DNA of 64,000 nucleotides from NCBI GenBank assembly GCA_028826165.1, contig JAPDFW010000056.1:248001-312000 (forward strand). The letters are read 5' to 3'. The stretch's first letter is position 1. Every line of letters begins with the position of its first letter. The notes beneath the pieces are model-generated. The model saw only the letters and a list, made by a program, of their open reading frames with translations. It did no database searches and was not told the DNA's origin. The stretch is from Anaeramoeba ignava. Lineage: Eukaryota > Metamonada > Anaeramoebidae. The position numbers and the translations under genes are program-made. Positions 11,077 through 22,483 of this stretch are shown here, one piece after another.

Positions 11077-14000
11077 ATGGCACAAGAATCAACAGAACAA
11101 AGTAGGAATATTTATTTAAAAAAAAAAATTTAAATTTTATTTTTTTCGTAAATTATTTTAGTTAAAGATATTATAACGAGAAATGGAGAAGAAATTAGTC
11201 TTCAATTAAATGCATTAATGAAAAAAGGAAATAAACAAGTTGAAGTGCATTTTGTTTTAACAAATTTTCAAATTTATTCTGTGAAAGTTAAAAAAAAATT
11301 AAAAGAGAAACAAATAATATCAACTAAAGGGAATCATTTTTATAATTTAAAAAGCATTTTTTCGCAAGATAATTTACATGTAAATTATTTATAATTTAAT
11401 TTATAATTTTTAATTTATAATTTTAATTTATAATTTAATTTATAATTTTATTTATAATTTAATTTATAATTTTATTTATAATTTTATTTATATTTTAATT
11501 TATATTTTTATTTATAATTTAATTTATAATTTAATTTATAATTTTATTTATAATTTTATTTATAATTTTATTTATAATTTTATTTATAATTTTATTTATA
11601 ATTTTATTTATAATTTTATTTATAATTTTATTTATAATTTTATTTATAATTTTATTTATAATTTTAATTTATAATTTTAATTTATAATTTTATTTATATT
11701 TAATTTTATTTTATTTATAATTTTATTTATAATTTTATTTATAATTTTATTTATAATTTTATTTATAATTTAATTTATAATTTTATTTATAATTTAATTT
11801 ATAATTTAATTTATAATTTAATTTATAATTTTAATTTTATAATTTTATTTATAATTTAATTTATAATTTTATTTATAATTTAATTTATAATTTTATTTAT
11901 AATTTTATTTATAATTTAATTTTTAATTTTAAATTTTAATTTAATTTATAATTTAATTTATAATTTTATTTATAATTTAATTTATAATTTTTTTATTTAT
12001 AATTTTATTTATAATTTTATTTATATTTTTATTTTATAATTTTATTTATAATTTTTATTTATAATTTTTATTTATAATTTTATTTATAATTTTTTATTTA
12101 TAATTTTATTTATAATTTTATTTATAATTTTATTTATAATTTTTATTTTATAATTTTATTTATAATTTTATTTATAATTTAATTTATAATTTTTATTTTA
12201 ATTTTAATTTTAATTTTATTTATAATTTTATTTATAATTTTATTTATAATTTTATTTTATAATTTAATTTATAATTTAATTTTATAATTTAATTTATAAT
12301 TTTATTTATAATTTTATTTATAATTTTATTTATATTTTTATTTTATTTTATTTAATTTTATTTATAATTTTATTTTTTTATAATTTTATTTATAATTTTT
12401 ATTTATTTTTAATATTTATAATTTTATTTATATTTTATTTTATTTTTATTTATATTTTAATTTATAATTTTATTTATATTTTAATTTATAATTTAATTTA
12501 TAATTTTATTTATAATTTTTATTTATAATTTTATTTATAATTTTATTTATAATTTTAATTTATAATTTTATTTTATAATTTTTATTTTATAATTTTAATT
12601 TATAATTTATTTATAATTTTATTTATAATTTTATTTTATAATTTTATTTATAATTTTATTTTTTATTTTTATTTTATAATTTAATTTATAATTTTTATTT
12701 ATAATTTAATTTTATAATTTAATTTATAATTTTTAATTTTATTTATATTTTTATTTATAATTTTATTTTAATTTTTATTTTTATTTATAATTTAATTTTA
12801 TTTATAATTTTATTTATAATTTTATTTATAATTTAATTTATAATTTAATTTATTTTATTTATAATTTAATTTATAATTTTATTTATAATTTAATTTATAA
12901 TTTAATTTATAATTTTATTTATAATTTTAATTTATAATTTTAATTTATAATTTTTATTTATAATTTTATTTATAATTTAATTTATAATTTTAATTTATAA
13001 TTTAATTTATAATTTTATTTATAATTTTATTTATAATTTAATTTATAATTTAATTTTATTTATAATTTTAATTTATAATTTAATTTATAATTTAATTTAT
13101 AATTTTATTTATAATTTTAATTTTATTTATAATTTTATTTATAATTTAATTTATAATTTTAATTTATAATTTAATTTTATTTATAATTTAATTTATAATT
13201 TTATTTATTTTTATTTATATTTAATTTATTTATTTAATTTTAATTTTAATTTTAATTTTTTAACTTTTTACAAATAATTCTATTGAACTTGAAACAAATC
13301 AGTTTGATTCAATAATTTTAAGATTATTGAACAATAATAATAAAATTTTATGAGGAATTCCAAAAACAAAATCATTTTAAAATTTGAATTTTGACCTGAA
13401 AAAGAGATATCGATTAATTTATGAAATTTATACTAAATTTGAAATTTAAAATATACATATAAATATAAATATAAATTTAAATATTTAATTTCAAGTTAAT
13501 TTATAAATTTAAATTTAAATTTAATTTTAAATTCAAATATAAATCTAAATCTAAATATAAATATAAAATTTAATTTATAAATTTAAATATAAATATTTTA
13601 AAAATATAAATATAAATATAAATATAAATATAAATATAAATATTTAAATCTAAATATAAAATTTATTTATAAATATTATTTATAAATATAAAAATATAAA
13701 TATAAATATAAATCTAAAAATAAAAATATAAATATAAATTTATATTTTATAATTTATAAATATAAATTTTATAAATATAATTTATTTATTTTAATTTAAA
13801 ATATAATTTTATTTATAAAATTTATAAATATAAAATATAAATAAATAAATTTAATTTATAAATAAATTTATTTATAATTTATATTTAAATATTTATAATT
13901 TTATAAAAATAATTATAAATATAAATATAATTTATATTTTATAAATTTAAATATTAAAATATAATTAAATTTAAATATAAATATAATAAATAAAATAAAA

Positions 14001-17000
14001 AAATTAAATTTTTATATTTTTAAATATTTAAATTTAAATTTATAAAACTTGAAACAATCAAGCTGATTCAATAATTTTAAAGATTATTGAACAATATAAT
14101 AAAATTTCACGAGGAATTCCAAAACAAAATCATTTTAAATTTGAAATTCGACCTGAAAAAAGAGATACTCGATTAAGAGCTGAAATTTATACTAAATTTG
14201 AAGGTAAAATATAAATATTTAAAATATAAATCTAAATATTTAAAATATAAATATAAATATAAATATTTAAAATATAAATATAAATATAAATATTTAAAAT
14301 ATAAATATAAATTTAAAATATAAATATAAATATAAATATAAATATAAATATAAATTTAAAATATAAATATAAATATAAATATAAATATAAATATAAATAT
14401 TTAAAATACAAATATTTAAAATATAAATATAAATATAAAGAAAATGTAACTCCTGGACACGGTTACATTGATATTTATCGAGCATATTGCTTCCTATACA
14501 AAATCCCACAATCACGAATATTCATTCAATATGTAGAAGCAAATTTAAAAAAAAGAACATCAAGAACATTAAACCTCAGCAATTTCCAAGGAATTGAAGT
14601 TGAAAGCAAGAACCCATTATATATAAATCTGAAGCCAGTTCTTTGCGGATTGAAATACAACACCTGGTTTCACGAACTTCGACTTGAGAACGTGAACCGA
14701 AAAGAAGCTATTGGGATGGTAATTGATGTTTTAACTGAAAATCGGGTTCTAACAACAGTAAGCATAAGCGGACTTCCGAACGAAGGACTTGGACAAATAG
14801 GGGGAGTATTTGAAGCAAATGGAAACTCTTCTTTACAGAACTTAGACCTGTCAAAAATAAACATAACGGACAAACTTGCGTGCGTGATCGGCAAGTGTCT
14901 TTCTCACAAAAAAAACGGATTAACGTCTCTGCGGATTTCGCACTGTAATCTTAGCAAAGCAGGTTCAGCAAGTCTTTTTGGAATGTTGAAAGAATCCAGT
15001 GAATTTTGTGGGAAAATAAAACAACTGCATTGCAGCCATAACAATCTCAAAGCAGAAGGCGGCGAAGAGTTTGTTGCTCTGCTTAAAGCTGTCTTGCTCA
15101 ATAATAATCAGCTCACTCATCTTTCTGTTGGATCGACTGGAGTTCCTCTTGAAGGACTGCTGTCACATTTGACAAATTTCTACGATACTCTCACACTCCT
15201 GGATCTTTCTGGGAACGACATCAATCAAGGCGCAGCATCAACTCTTCTCTGCAAGCTTGTGGAGTCGTCGTTCTTGCTCCGCAACTTGGATATGTCTTCT
15301 ACAAGTCTCGGTATAAACCAGCTCGAACGCGTTCTCCATTCGCTCTGTAAAAATAAAAATATAGAAAAACTTGAGCTGAATTTGAGCACGAACGGGCTTG
15401 GTGTTCGCGGCGCAGAGATCATTTCCACTATGCTTTTCCACGCAAAACAGCTTGAGTCTCTTGTGTTGAATGAAAACGAACTTAAGGATGATGGAATGTC
15501 TCTTATTGTCGCCTCAATGATCGGACAACCCACACTCAGAAGGCTCAGTCTCGCGAGAAATATCCGCGCGGGAGAACAATGTCCAAAGACAAAGACCCAA
15601 CTCGAGCTGTTTGCCAAAGGAAATCGCAGTGTTGTCTGGATGGATCTTTCTGGAGATGAGAAAAATTTCGCTTTGGGAGAAAATCTCCACGGATTTCTCA
15701 CAGAATTGGCAAATCAGACCGCGATCCAAACACTCGATCTGCAATGGAATGATCTGCGGGATAATGGTATTCAAGTGCTCTGTGCGGCGCTGAAGAAGAA
15801 CAAGAGCGTGAAGAGTCTGAAATTGGATCACAACAACATTTCTATTTCGGGACTTGAAGCGTTTAATTATGCGCTTTTTGAAAATGACACTCTCTGCGAT
15901 GCACCGTTTCCAGAGGATGATGTGAAGCGGTTTGCGCGGAAGAAAACAGAGGATATGCTGGGGGTTCTTCGCTCATCAATCAGCCAAAAATTGGAGCAGA
16001 ATCGGATCAGGAGATCCGTAAACACAGACTTGCGGAAGAAGAAGAAAATTGATCTTCTGCGGTCATTCAACCGAGATCATCCGAGAATCAAAGACAAAAT
16101 CACATCTTTGGATGGTTTCAGTTTGATCCGAGGGGTTTCGCAATTAGAGGAGGAAGACAATCAAGCACTCCTTGTTGGCGCAATGCATCCAAGAAGCCGC
16201 CATTTGAGTATTAAAGACGGAAGAACACGATCCTCCAGCACAAGAAAAAACATGCTTTCGGGACGTGAAGTTCCAAGTCTCGGAAGACGTATTTCAACGA
16301 ATCAACCTCTTGCATTTACACCGCCGCCCAGATTGCATTCGCAGACAATCCAAAGACGATATTCTCATCATTCAAGCAAAACAAGAGTCAGAGAGCCTTC
16401 TCTTAGAGAGCCAAGTTTGTTCAGTATGGAGCTCGCTGGAATCGCTGCTCAGGCACAGAACCAACTCAAACAAGATTCCGAGAAAAGAATGATGCAGACC
16501 CAAGTGGAGGATATTGATCTCGGTGATATGGAAGACATGTCTGATGCTGCAAAATCAGCGCTTTCTGTTCGCGGAACTGCTGCTATTTCTCGTCTTCTCA
16601 AAACAAAGAAACTCGATCTCTCGCGTATTCGCGATAAGGACTCATTCAGTACAGCTCTTCATTACGTCTGCGATCTGGGCGATCCAGAGCTGCTTTCCTT
16701 TGTTCTTTCGCAAGAAAACTGTCCCAGATTGATCAACGCTCGAGACAATATCGGTTACACACCTCTCCACAGACTCATGCGCACAGGACTCTCCACAGAT
16801 TGCATCACCCTGTTGGTTGATTACGGCGCAAACATAGAAGCAAGAGATAAAAGTGGCTGGAGTCCTTTGCAGGTTTGCGTCGCTTTCTACGAACGACCTC
16901 TTGAAAATTCAAATGAAAACATTTTCATCTCAAAAGAAAAAGATCCTGTTATGGAAAAAAAATATCAGATAGAAAGATCCCCTTTAGATGAAAAAAACAC

Positions 17001-18672
17001 ACCCCTTAAAAATGTTTTCCGGCAACCAACAGATACCCCTTCCCGGCAACGGATGCTTGCGCTCCAAACACTTCTCCAAAAAGGCGCAAACCCTAATGCA
17101 CAGGATCTCAAAGCCTGGACTCCTCTGCATCGTGCAGCGTTAAAGGGATTTTCTTCCGCAATTTCCATTCTTCTTGGATTCGGTGCAGACACAGACTCTG
17201 CAGACTCAAACGATTCCACACCTCTGCACAAATGCGCGCGCAATGGACATGCCGATTGTGTCAAGATCCTACTTGATCACGGCGCAATGGCGAATCTGAA
17301 AGACAACAACGGACAAACTCCTCTTGATCTCGCGTTGATTTACAATCAGGAGTTGTGTGTCGAGCTTCTGCGCGGAGTTACAGACACAGGAACAACTGGG
17401 GAGACAGAAATCGAGCAGGAACTCTCGTCTGAGACGTCTTCGCGGTTGAGCGAGACAGAAACAACAAACCAGACAGACTCACTTTCCTCTCTCATCAATC
17501 CAACAAGTATCCGCATTGAGGTTCTCGACAGAATCCCTGATTTTGATGGCAAATTCTTCGCGCCCACATTTTCCCCCTCGCGCATCTTCAACATATGCAT
17601 TGTCGGAACACAAGGAAGCGGCAAAACAACACTTGCTCGGCGGTTCATGACAGGAGTCTTCCCGGAATCTGCGCCAAGTCCGTTCGAGATTGAGGCCAAA
17701 CACCGCAAAATCGTGCTGATAAATTCCATCGAAATGATTCTCAATATTGTCGATGTTTCAGGAGCAGAAATATATCTTCCCTTCCTCAAGAAATTCATAC
17801 ATGCCTCCGACGGGTTTATTCTCGCTTGCTCTTCTGCAGATGATCCAAAAACAACCGCTCTTCTTGAATCCGAATTTCTGCCTATGATCCAAAATGAAAA
17901 AACAGGAGTTGAACGTGTTCCTGTTGTCATAGCAACTTTGAAGAGTGATTTAACTGACGAAGATTCGCGCGAAAAGACATTCAATTCTCCACAAGAAAAT
18001 GCGCGCGCTCTTGCAGAAAAGCATCACTATCCCTACTTCGATGTCTCCTCAAAAAACAACAAAAACGTTCCCAACGTCTTCATCTCAATTGCACAAGAAA
18101 TGTACCGAATATACAATCGTGCCGCCGCAATTGAAAAAGAAGAGCGCAAACGCGTAAATCAACGAGAAAAAGATCTTCCGTTGATCCAAAAACGTCGCGA
18201 AGAACGGATCGAAAAAAGAAAACAAAACAATCCCGAAATCACCCTCAATTCTCAGTCTCAGAAACCCCAAACACCCGACAACTCTGATCTTCTTGAAAAC
18301 CGATTTCCATTCACTAAAATTATCACCCATTCAGATCTTGTTGTTGAATTTGAAAATTTTCTTCGCCATCAATTTGCAGATGAAAATTTGCTTTTTTATT
18401 ATTCCGTTCAAAAATGGAAATCTATTCCTCAAGAAGAATCAGGTCTTCTTTCTCTTGCTGCAAAGAAGATTCTTGAGGAGTTCATTTCCACTAATTCTTA
18501 TGTTACTATTAATATTAGTGGAAAATGTCGTGATTCAATTGAAAAAAAAATTCGCGCACTGAATTTTAATAGAGATTTGTTTGATGAAGCTGTTGAACAA
18601 GTTTTGGTGTTGTTGAAAAATAATTATTATTTCGCTTTTTTGGAAGTTATGAAAACACAGAATGATTTTTGA
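11077..18672 (+). CDS. PH-LRR-ankyrin-Ras-like GTPase-RGS multidomain protein
   Basis: A signalling scaffold of about 1,545 residues. Exons: 11077-11101, 11162-11379, a short third exon (best copy about 14067-14207), then one large exon 14441-18672. Exons 1-3 and the start of exon 4 resemble the N-terminal PH-like region of CARMIL proteins (HFVLTNFQIYSVKV). GYIDIYRAY and LKYNTWFHELRLENV lead into a CARMIL-type LRR solenoid (about 14650-15900) with repeated LxxLDLSxNxI units. A Ser/Arg-rich linker follows. Ankyrin repeats occupy about 16610-17370 (TPLHRLMRTG, TPLHRAALKG, TPLHKCARNG, TPLDLALIYN). The Ras-like domain starts at about 17585 with P-loop GTQGSGKTT. It has DVSGAE where Ras has DTAGQE, so the catalytic Gln is Ala; LKSD replaces NKxD; and SSK replaces SAK. 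The C-terminus (18310-18670) is an RGS domain: FENFLRHQFADENLLFYYSV, EEFIS, LFDEAVEQV. No COR or kinase domain is present. GC content is clearly above that of neighbouring genes until about 18300. Confidence 0.85.
11380..13260 (+). repeat. intron 2 of the LRR gene, TTTATAATTTTA array
   Basis: Nearly 1.9 kb of ATTTATAATTTT units of 11 or 12 bp with length variants and no G or C for long stretches. Donor GTAAATTA follows the exon ending in NLH. The acceptor side is unclear because the next exon is damaged or duplicated. Confidence 0.8.
13261..13445 (+). pseudogene. degenerate copy of LRR-gene exon 3
   Basis: This stretch aligns almost base for base with 14049-14205 but has indels and changes that break the frame. 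One A is missing in the ATTTTAAG segment, TTATGA stands where the other copy has TCACGA, and A runs differ in length. It keeps the upstream part ATTGAACTTGAAACAAATCAG, which fits the protein frame better (SIELETNQFDSIIL) than the second copy. It is either a duplicated, decaying exon or a poorly polished duplicate made during assembly. No clean acceptor AG precedes it. Confidence 0.55.
13446..14048 (+). repeat. AAATATAAATAT array between the exon 3 copies
   Basis: Low-complexity AAATAT/AAATTT hexamer sequence with many irregular variants lies between the two exon 3 copies. The same hexamer continues after the second copy to 14440 as intron 3, suggesting that the exon and its flanking repeat were duplicated together. 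Confidence 0.6.
14208..14440 (+). repeat. intron 3 of the LRR gene, ATATAA array
   Basis: About 233 bases of AAATATAAATAT sequence lie between donor GTAAAATA and acceptor AAAG|AAAATG. Splicing joins KFE to ENVTPGHGYIDIY in frame. Confidence 0.75.
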
Positions 18673-19048
18673 TTTTTTTGATTTTTTGATTTTCTTTTTT
18701 TTTTGATTTTTTTTTTTTTTGATTTTTGATTTTCTTTTGAGGAAATAAAATGAGTCTATTATTATTTTTAAATCAAACCTTAAAACAAAAGTTTTTTTTT
18801 TTTGATTTTTATTTAGATTTTTATTTTTAAAAAAAAAATTTTTTTATTCTTTTGGAAAAAATTTTTCTGATTATTTTTCATTTTTTTCCAATCTTTTCAA
18901 TTTTAAAATTATTTAATCTTTTCAATTTTAAAATTATTTAATTTTTCCAATTTAAAATTATTTAATTTTTCAAATTTAAAACTTATTTAATTTTTCAATT
19001 TAAACTTAATTGATTTTTCCAATTTAAAAACTTATTTTATTTTTCAAA
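18673..19048 (+). other. spacer with short direct repeats upstream of the ANK-BTB gene
   Basis: The first part is T-rich (TTTTTTGATTTTT runs). At 18890-19035 a unit of roughly 22-24 bases, TTTTCAATTTAAAATTATTT, recurs about six times and ends directly before the next ATG. The block could be promoter-associated or simply another local array. No gene is visible. Confidence 0.5.
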
Positions 19049-21137
19049 ATGAAATCCCTCGTTGATCTTGAAAGAATCCCCGAAAACTTCTCTTCAGAAC
19101 AATCACTGAAATTACAACAGCAAGCAAAAAAAGGGAAGAACGGGAACGTACTTCATTTATATGCGTATCGACAGAACAAAACGAAGCTAAAAAGAATGCT
19201 TTCTGAGCAAAAATACGAAATCAACAAAAAGGACAAAATGGGGAACACTCCTCTGCATATAGCTTGTTTCACAGGAGGACCCAAAATATTCAAAGCGCTA
19301 TTAAAACATGGCGCTGACATACAAGCGACAAACAAGAACAAAGAGACGCCATTGGATCTTGCGATGCTTTCGAACTACGACAAAATCAAAAAGAAACTAG
19401 TTGAAATTAACGCGCCACATAATACGGACATTTCTAAACTTCAGATGCACATCATTCGCGGGGAAAATTCACAGGCGTTAGAAATGATCAACGATCCAAA
19501 ACATAGAGGGTTAATTACACGAGCTGACAAACTGGGAAATCTGCCAATCCACGAAGCAGCTTGCTATGGAATGAAGGATTGTTTGCTTGCATTGTTGCAG
19601 CATAATTCGCCCGTTGACCCGATCAACATCGACAAAAGAACCCCCTTTTATCTGAGCTGTTTGAACAGTCAGCTCGAGTGCGCAAAGCTGCTTGCGGATC
19701 ACGGTGCGGATCTGCAGAAGCGAAATATCTACGGCACACAAGCAATCCACACAGCCGTTAGTAAACAGTGTAAAGACGATAACATCCTTGCGTTTCTACT
19801 CCAGAAAAACGTCGATCCAGATTCCCGCGATGGAGAAGGAATGACCCCCTTGCACTTGGCAACAAACCCAGAAAGAGTCAAAATGCTTCTCCATTTTCAC
19901 GCGGATTTCAACACTTTGGATTCTTTTGAATTTTTGCCAGTTCAATATATGGCCCGAAAAGGTGCGTTTTTTTCCCTGCAAGTTCTTGTTGAGCACGGCG
20001 CGCAGATCATCTCAGGCGAAATGGGGTTTCCACCAGCACATCTTGCAGCGCGGAAGGGACACCACAAGTGTCTTGATTATATCCTCCAAATCGCGAAAAA
20101 AAGGGATCAAATGTTTGATGTTTGCGATGGTTGGTTTTTCGAAAATTCACTTATTGCAATGACAGTTATAAACAACCATCCGAAGTGTCTTCGGGTTGTT
20201 CTAGGACACAGTGATCCGGGGATAGTTAGCGCGCCCGAAGCGAAGAAAACGAACTTCATCTATCTTGCAATGAAGCACAACCGAGCGGAATGTGCGAATA
20301 TTCTTATTGAGTCTGGATATCCGAAGCCGCCGCTTTCCAAGAAGGAGATCAACAAACTCTCTGCCGAGTTCCGCTATCTTCTCCTCGGAGACTTCTCCTT
20401 CTCAAAAGACTTCGAATGGCTTTTTACAAGCGGTTCGTTTTTTTCCGATCTTTCTGTCGTTGTTAACGATCAAACAGGAATTCTATCTCCACTCCTTCGT
20501 TCTCCACGCAAGACTAGGAAAGCCCGCAATCCCCACTCTTCTTCAACTCTGCAAAGACGCTCATCCCCGCGTTGTGTTCCATCTCCTATTCTTCATATAC
20601 ACAGGCGTTCTTTCGCAATCCAAAATTTCCCGCAAAAAAATCAAAAAGCTCAAGCTTATCGCCCATAAGCTTTCCTTCTCCCGCTTGATCATGGCAATCA
20701 AAAACAACACGTTCTTTGATGTCGACAATCTCCGCCAAAGCTTTCTCCGTCTCTTACAGGATCCTAACGACTCCACAAAGAACTTTTCTATTACTGTCGA
20801 AAAAAAGTCTCTCAAAAAAACTATCCGTGTTCATCGCTGCGTCCTCGCTGCTAGGAGCCAGTTGTACAGAGGTATGCTCATCAATGTTAACGACCCTTCT
20901 AACACTGCTCCTGATCTTAGCGGCAGATCCTTCGATGCTGTTTTCCAACTTGTTCATTTTTTGTATTCTGATACACTTTCTACAAAAAGTAAATCTGTTG
21001 CAAAAGAACTTTTTGATGCTCATATGTATTATGGACTCACTAGCGATACTGCTGTTCTTAATGAGTCGTATCGTGTTTGTGGCAAGAAGCTTATTTATTC
21101 AACTAAAAATTTGGAATTAAGAGAGAAGGATGATTGA
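19049..21137 (+). CDS. ankyrin-repeat protein with two BTB domains (one-base frameshift)
   Basis: About 695 residues once a frameshift is allowed for. Ankyrin repeats run from about residue 30 to 430 (NTPLHIACFTGG, NLPIHEAACYGM, MTPLHLATNPER, FPPAHLAARKGH). A first BTB domain begins FSDLSVVVNDQ, but the frame breaks at 20471-20475 (CAAAC). The next frame continues EFYLHSFVLHARLG and a typical BTB helix region. Removing one A there gives one uninterrupted BTB. A second BTB follows (FSITVEKK, VHRCVLAARSQLYRGML, FDAVFQLVHFLYSDTL) to the stop at 21137. BTB domains commonly dimerise or recruit cullin-3, so a ubiquitin-adaptor or scaffold role is inferred. GC content is high like the upstream LRR gene and falls toward the 3' end. 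The frameshift is more likely a consensus error than true inactivation. Confidence 0.85.
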
Positions 21138-21199
21138 TTTTACAATTTACAAATTATGTGGAATATCTTTTCAATAACACAAGTAATATTAATAACAGC

Positions 21200-22290
21200 A
21201 CATTTAATTTAATTTAAATATAAATATTAATATTATTTAATTTATAAATACATATAAATATTGATTTAATTTAATAAAATTTATAATTAAATTATTTTTA
21301 TTAAATTATTTGATTTATAAATACATATAAATATTAATTTAATAATATATTTCATTTATTTATTTAATTTAAAAGATTTATTTAATTTAATTTAAAATTA
21401 TTTTAATTATAAATTATAATTAAATTTTAATTAAATTATTTTATTAAATTATTTCATTTATAAGTATATATAAATATTAATTTAATAATAGATTTCATGT
21501 ATTTATTTAATTTAAAAGATATATTTAATTTAATTTAAAATTATTTTAATTATAAATTATAATTAAATTATAAATAAAATTATTTTTATTAAATTATTTC
21601 ATTAATAAATACATATAAATATTAATTTAATAATATATTTCATGTATTTATTTAATTTAAAAGATTTATTTAATTTAATTTAAAATTATTTTAATTATAA
21701 ATTATAATAAAATTATAATTAAATTTTATTTTTTTATATTATTTCATTAATAAATACATATGAATATTAATTTAATAATATATTTCATTTATTTATTTAA
21801 TTTAAAAGATTTATTTAATTTAATTTAAAATTATTTTTAATTATAAATTATAATTAAATTATAATTAAATTATTTTATTAAATTATTTTATTAATAATTT
21901 AATATAAAATATTAATTTAATAATATATTTAATTATTTTATTTATTTAATTTAAAAGATATTTATTTAATTTAATTTAAAATTATTTCAATTATAAATTA
22001 TAATTAAATTATAAATAAAATTATTTTTATTAAATTATTTCATTAATAAGTATATATAAATATTAATTTAATAATATATTTCATGTATTTATTTAATTTA
22101 AAAGATTTATTTAATTTAATTTAAAATTATTTTAATTATAAATTATAATTAAATTATAATTAAATTATTTTATTAAATTATTTCATTAATAAATACATAT
22201 GGATATTAATTTAATAATATATTTCATTTATTTATTTAATTTAAAAGATTTATTTAATTTAATTTAAAATTATTTCCGTTATAAATAATA
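21200..22290. repeat. about 145-bp tandem repeat, seven to eight copies
   Basis: A long-period repeat unlike the hexamers elsewhere. Each unit contains AAATACATATAAATATTAAT, then TTTAATAATATATTTCAT, a TTAATTTAAAAGATTTATTT block and an ATTATAAATTATAATTAAAT block. Starts are seen near 21244, 21330, 21460, 21605, 21753, 21893, 22048 and 22190. It fills the spacer between the ANK-BTB gene and the next gene, with no coding potential. Confidence 0.8.
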
Positions 22291-22315
22291 AAAAAATTTT
22301 AATTAAAATTTATTT

Positions 22316-22483
22316 TTTTATATGAGTCATTTTTTAAAAAAATTTAATAATTTTTTAACTTTTTTTTCCTTTTTAATTTTTTTAATTTTCATTTTTTTCA
22401 TTTTTTTTTAACTTTTTTTTCCTTTTTAATTTTTTTAATTTTCATTTTTTTCATTTTTATTTTTTTTAGATTTCAATTTAAAT
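22316..22483 (+). promoter_or_regulatory. leader and promoter region of the coiled-coil gene
   Basis: A duplicated T-rich block of roughly 50 bases, beginning AACTTTTTTTTCCTTTTTAA, occurs twice. It is followed by ATTTTTTTTAG and 14 bases to the ATG. The TTTAG would work as the acceptor of a 5' UTR intron, but no donor can be assigned. Confidence 0.3.

Noticed and set aside
15225-17984. Long minus-strand frames opposite the LRR-ANK-GTPase exon
   Set aside because: These are shadow frames made possible by the higher GC of this exon; no family similarity and no splice context.
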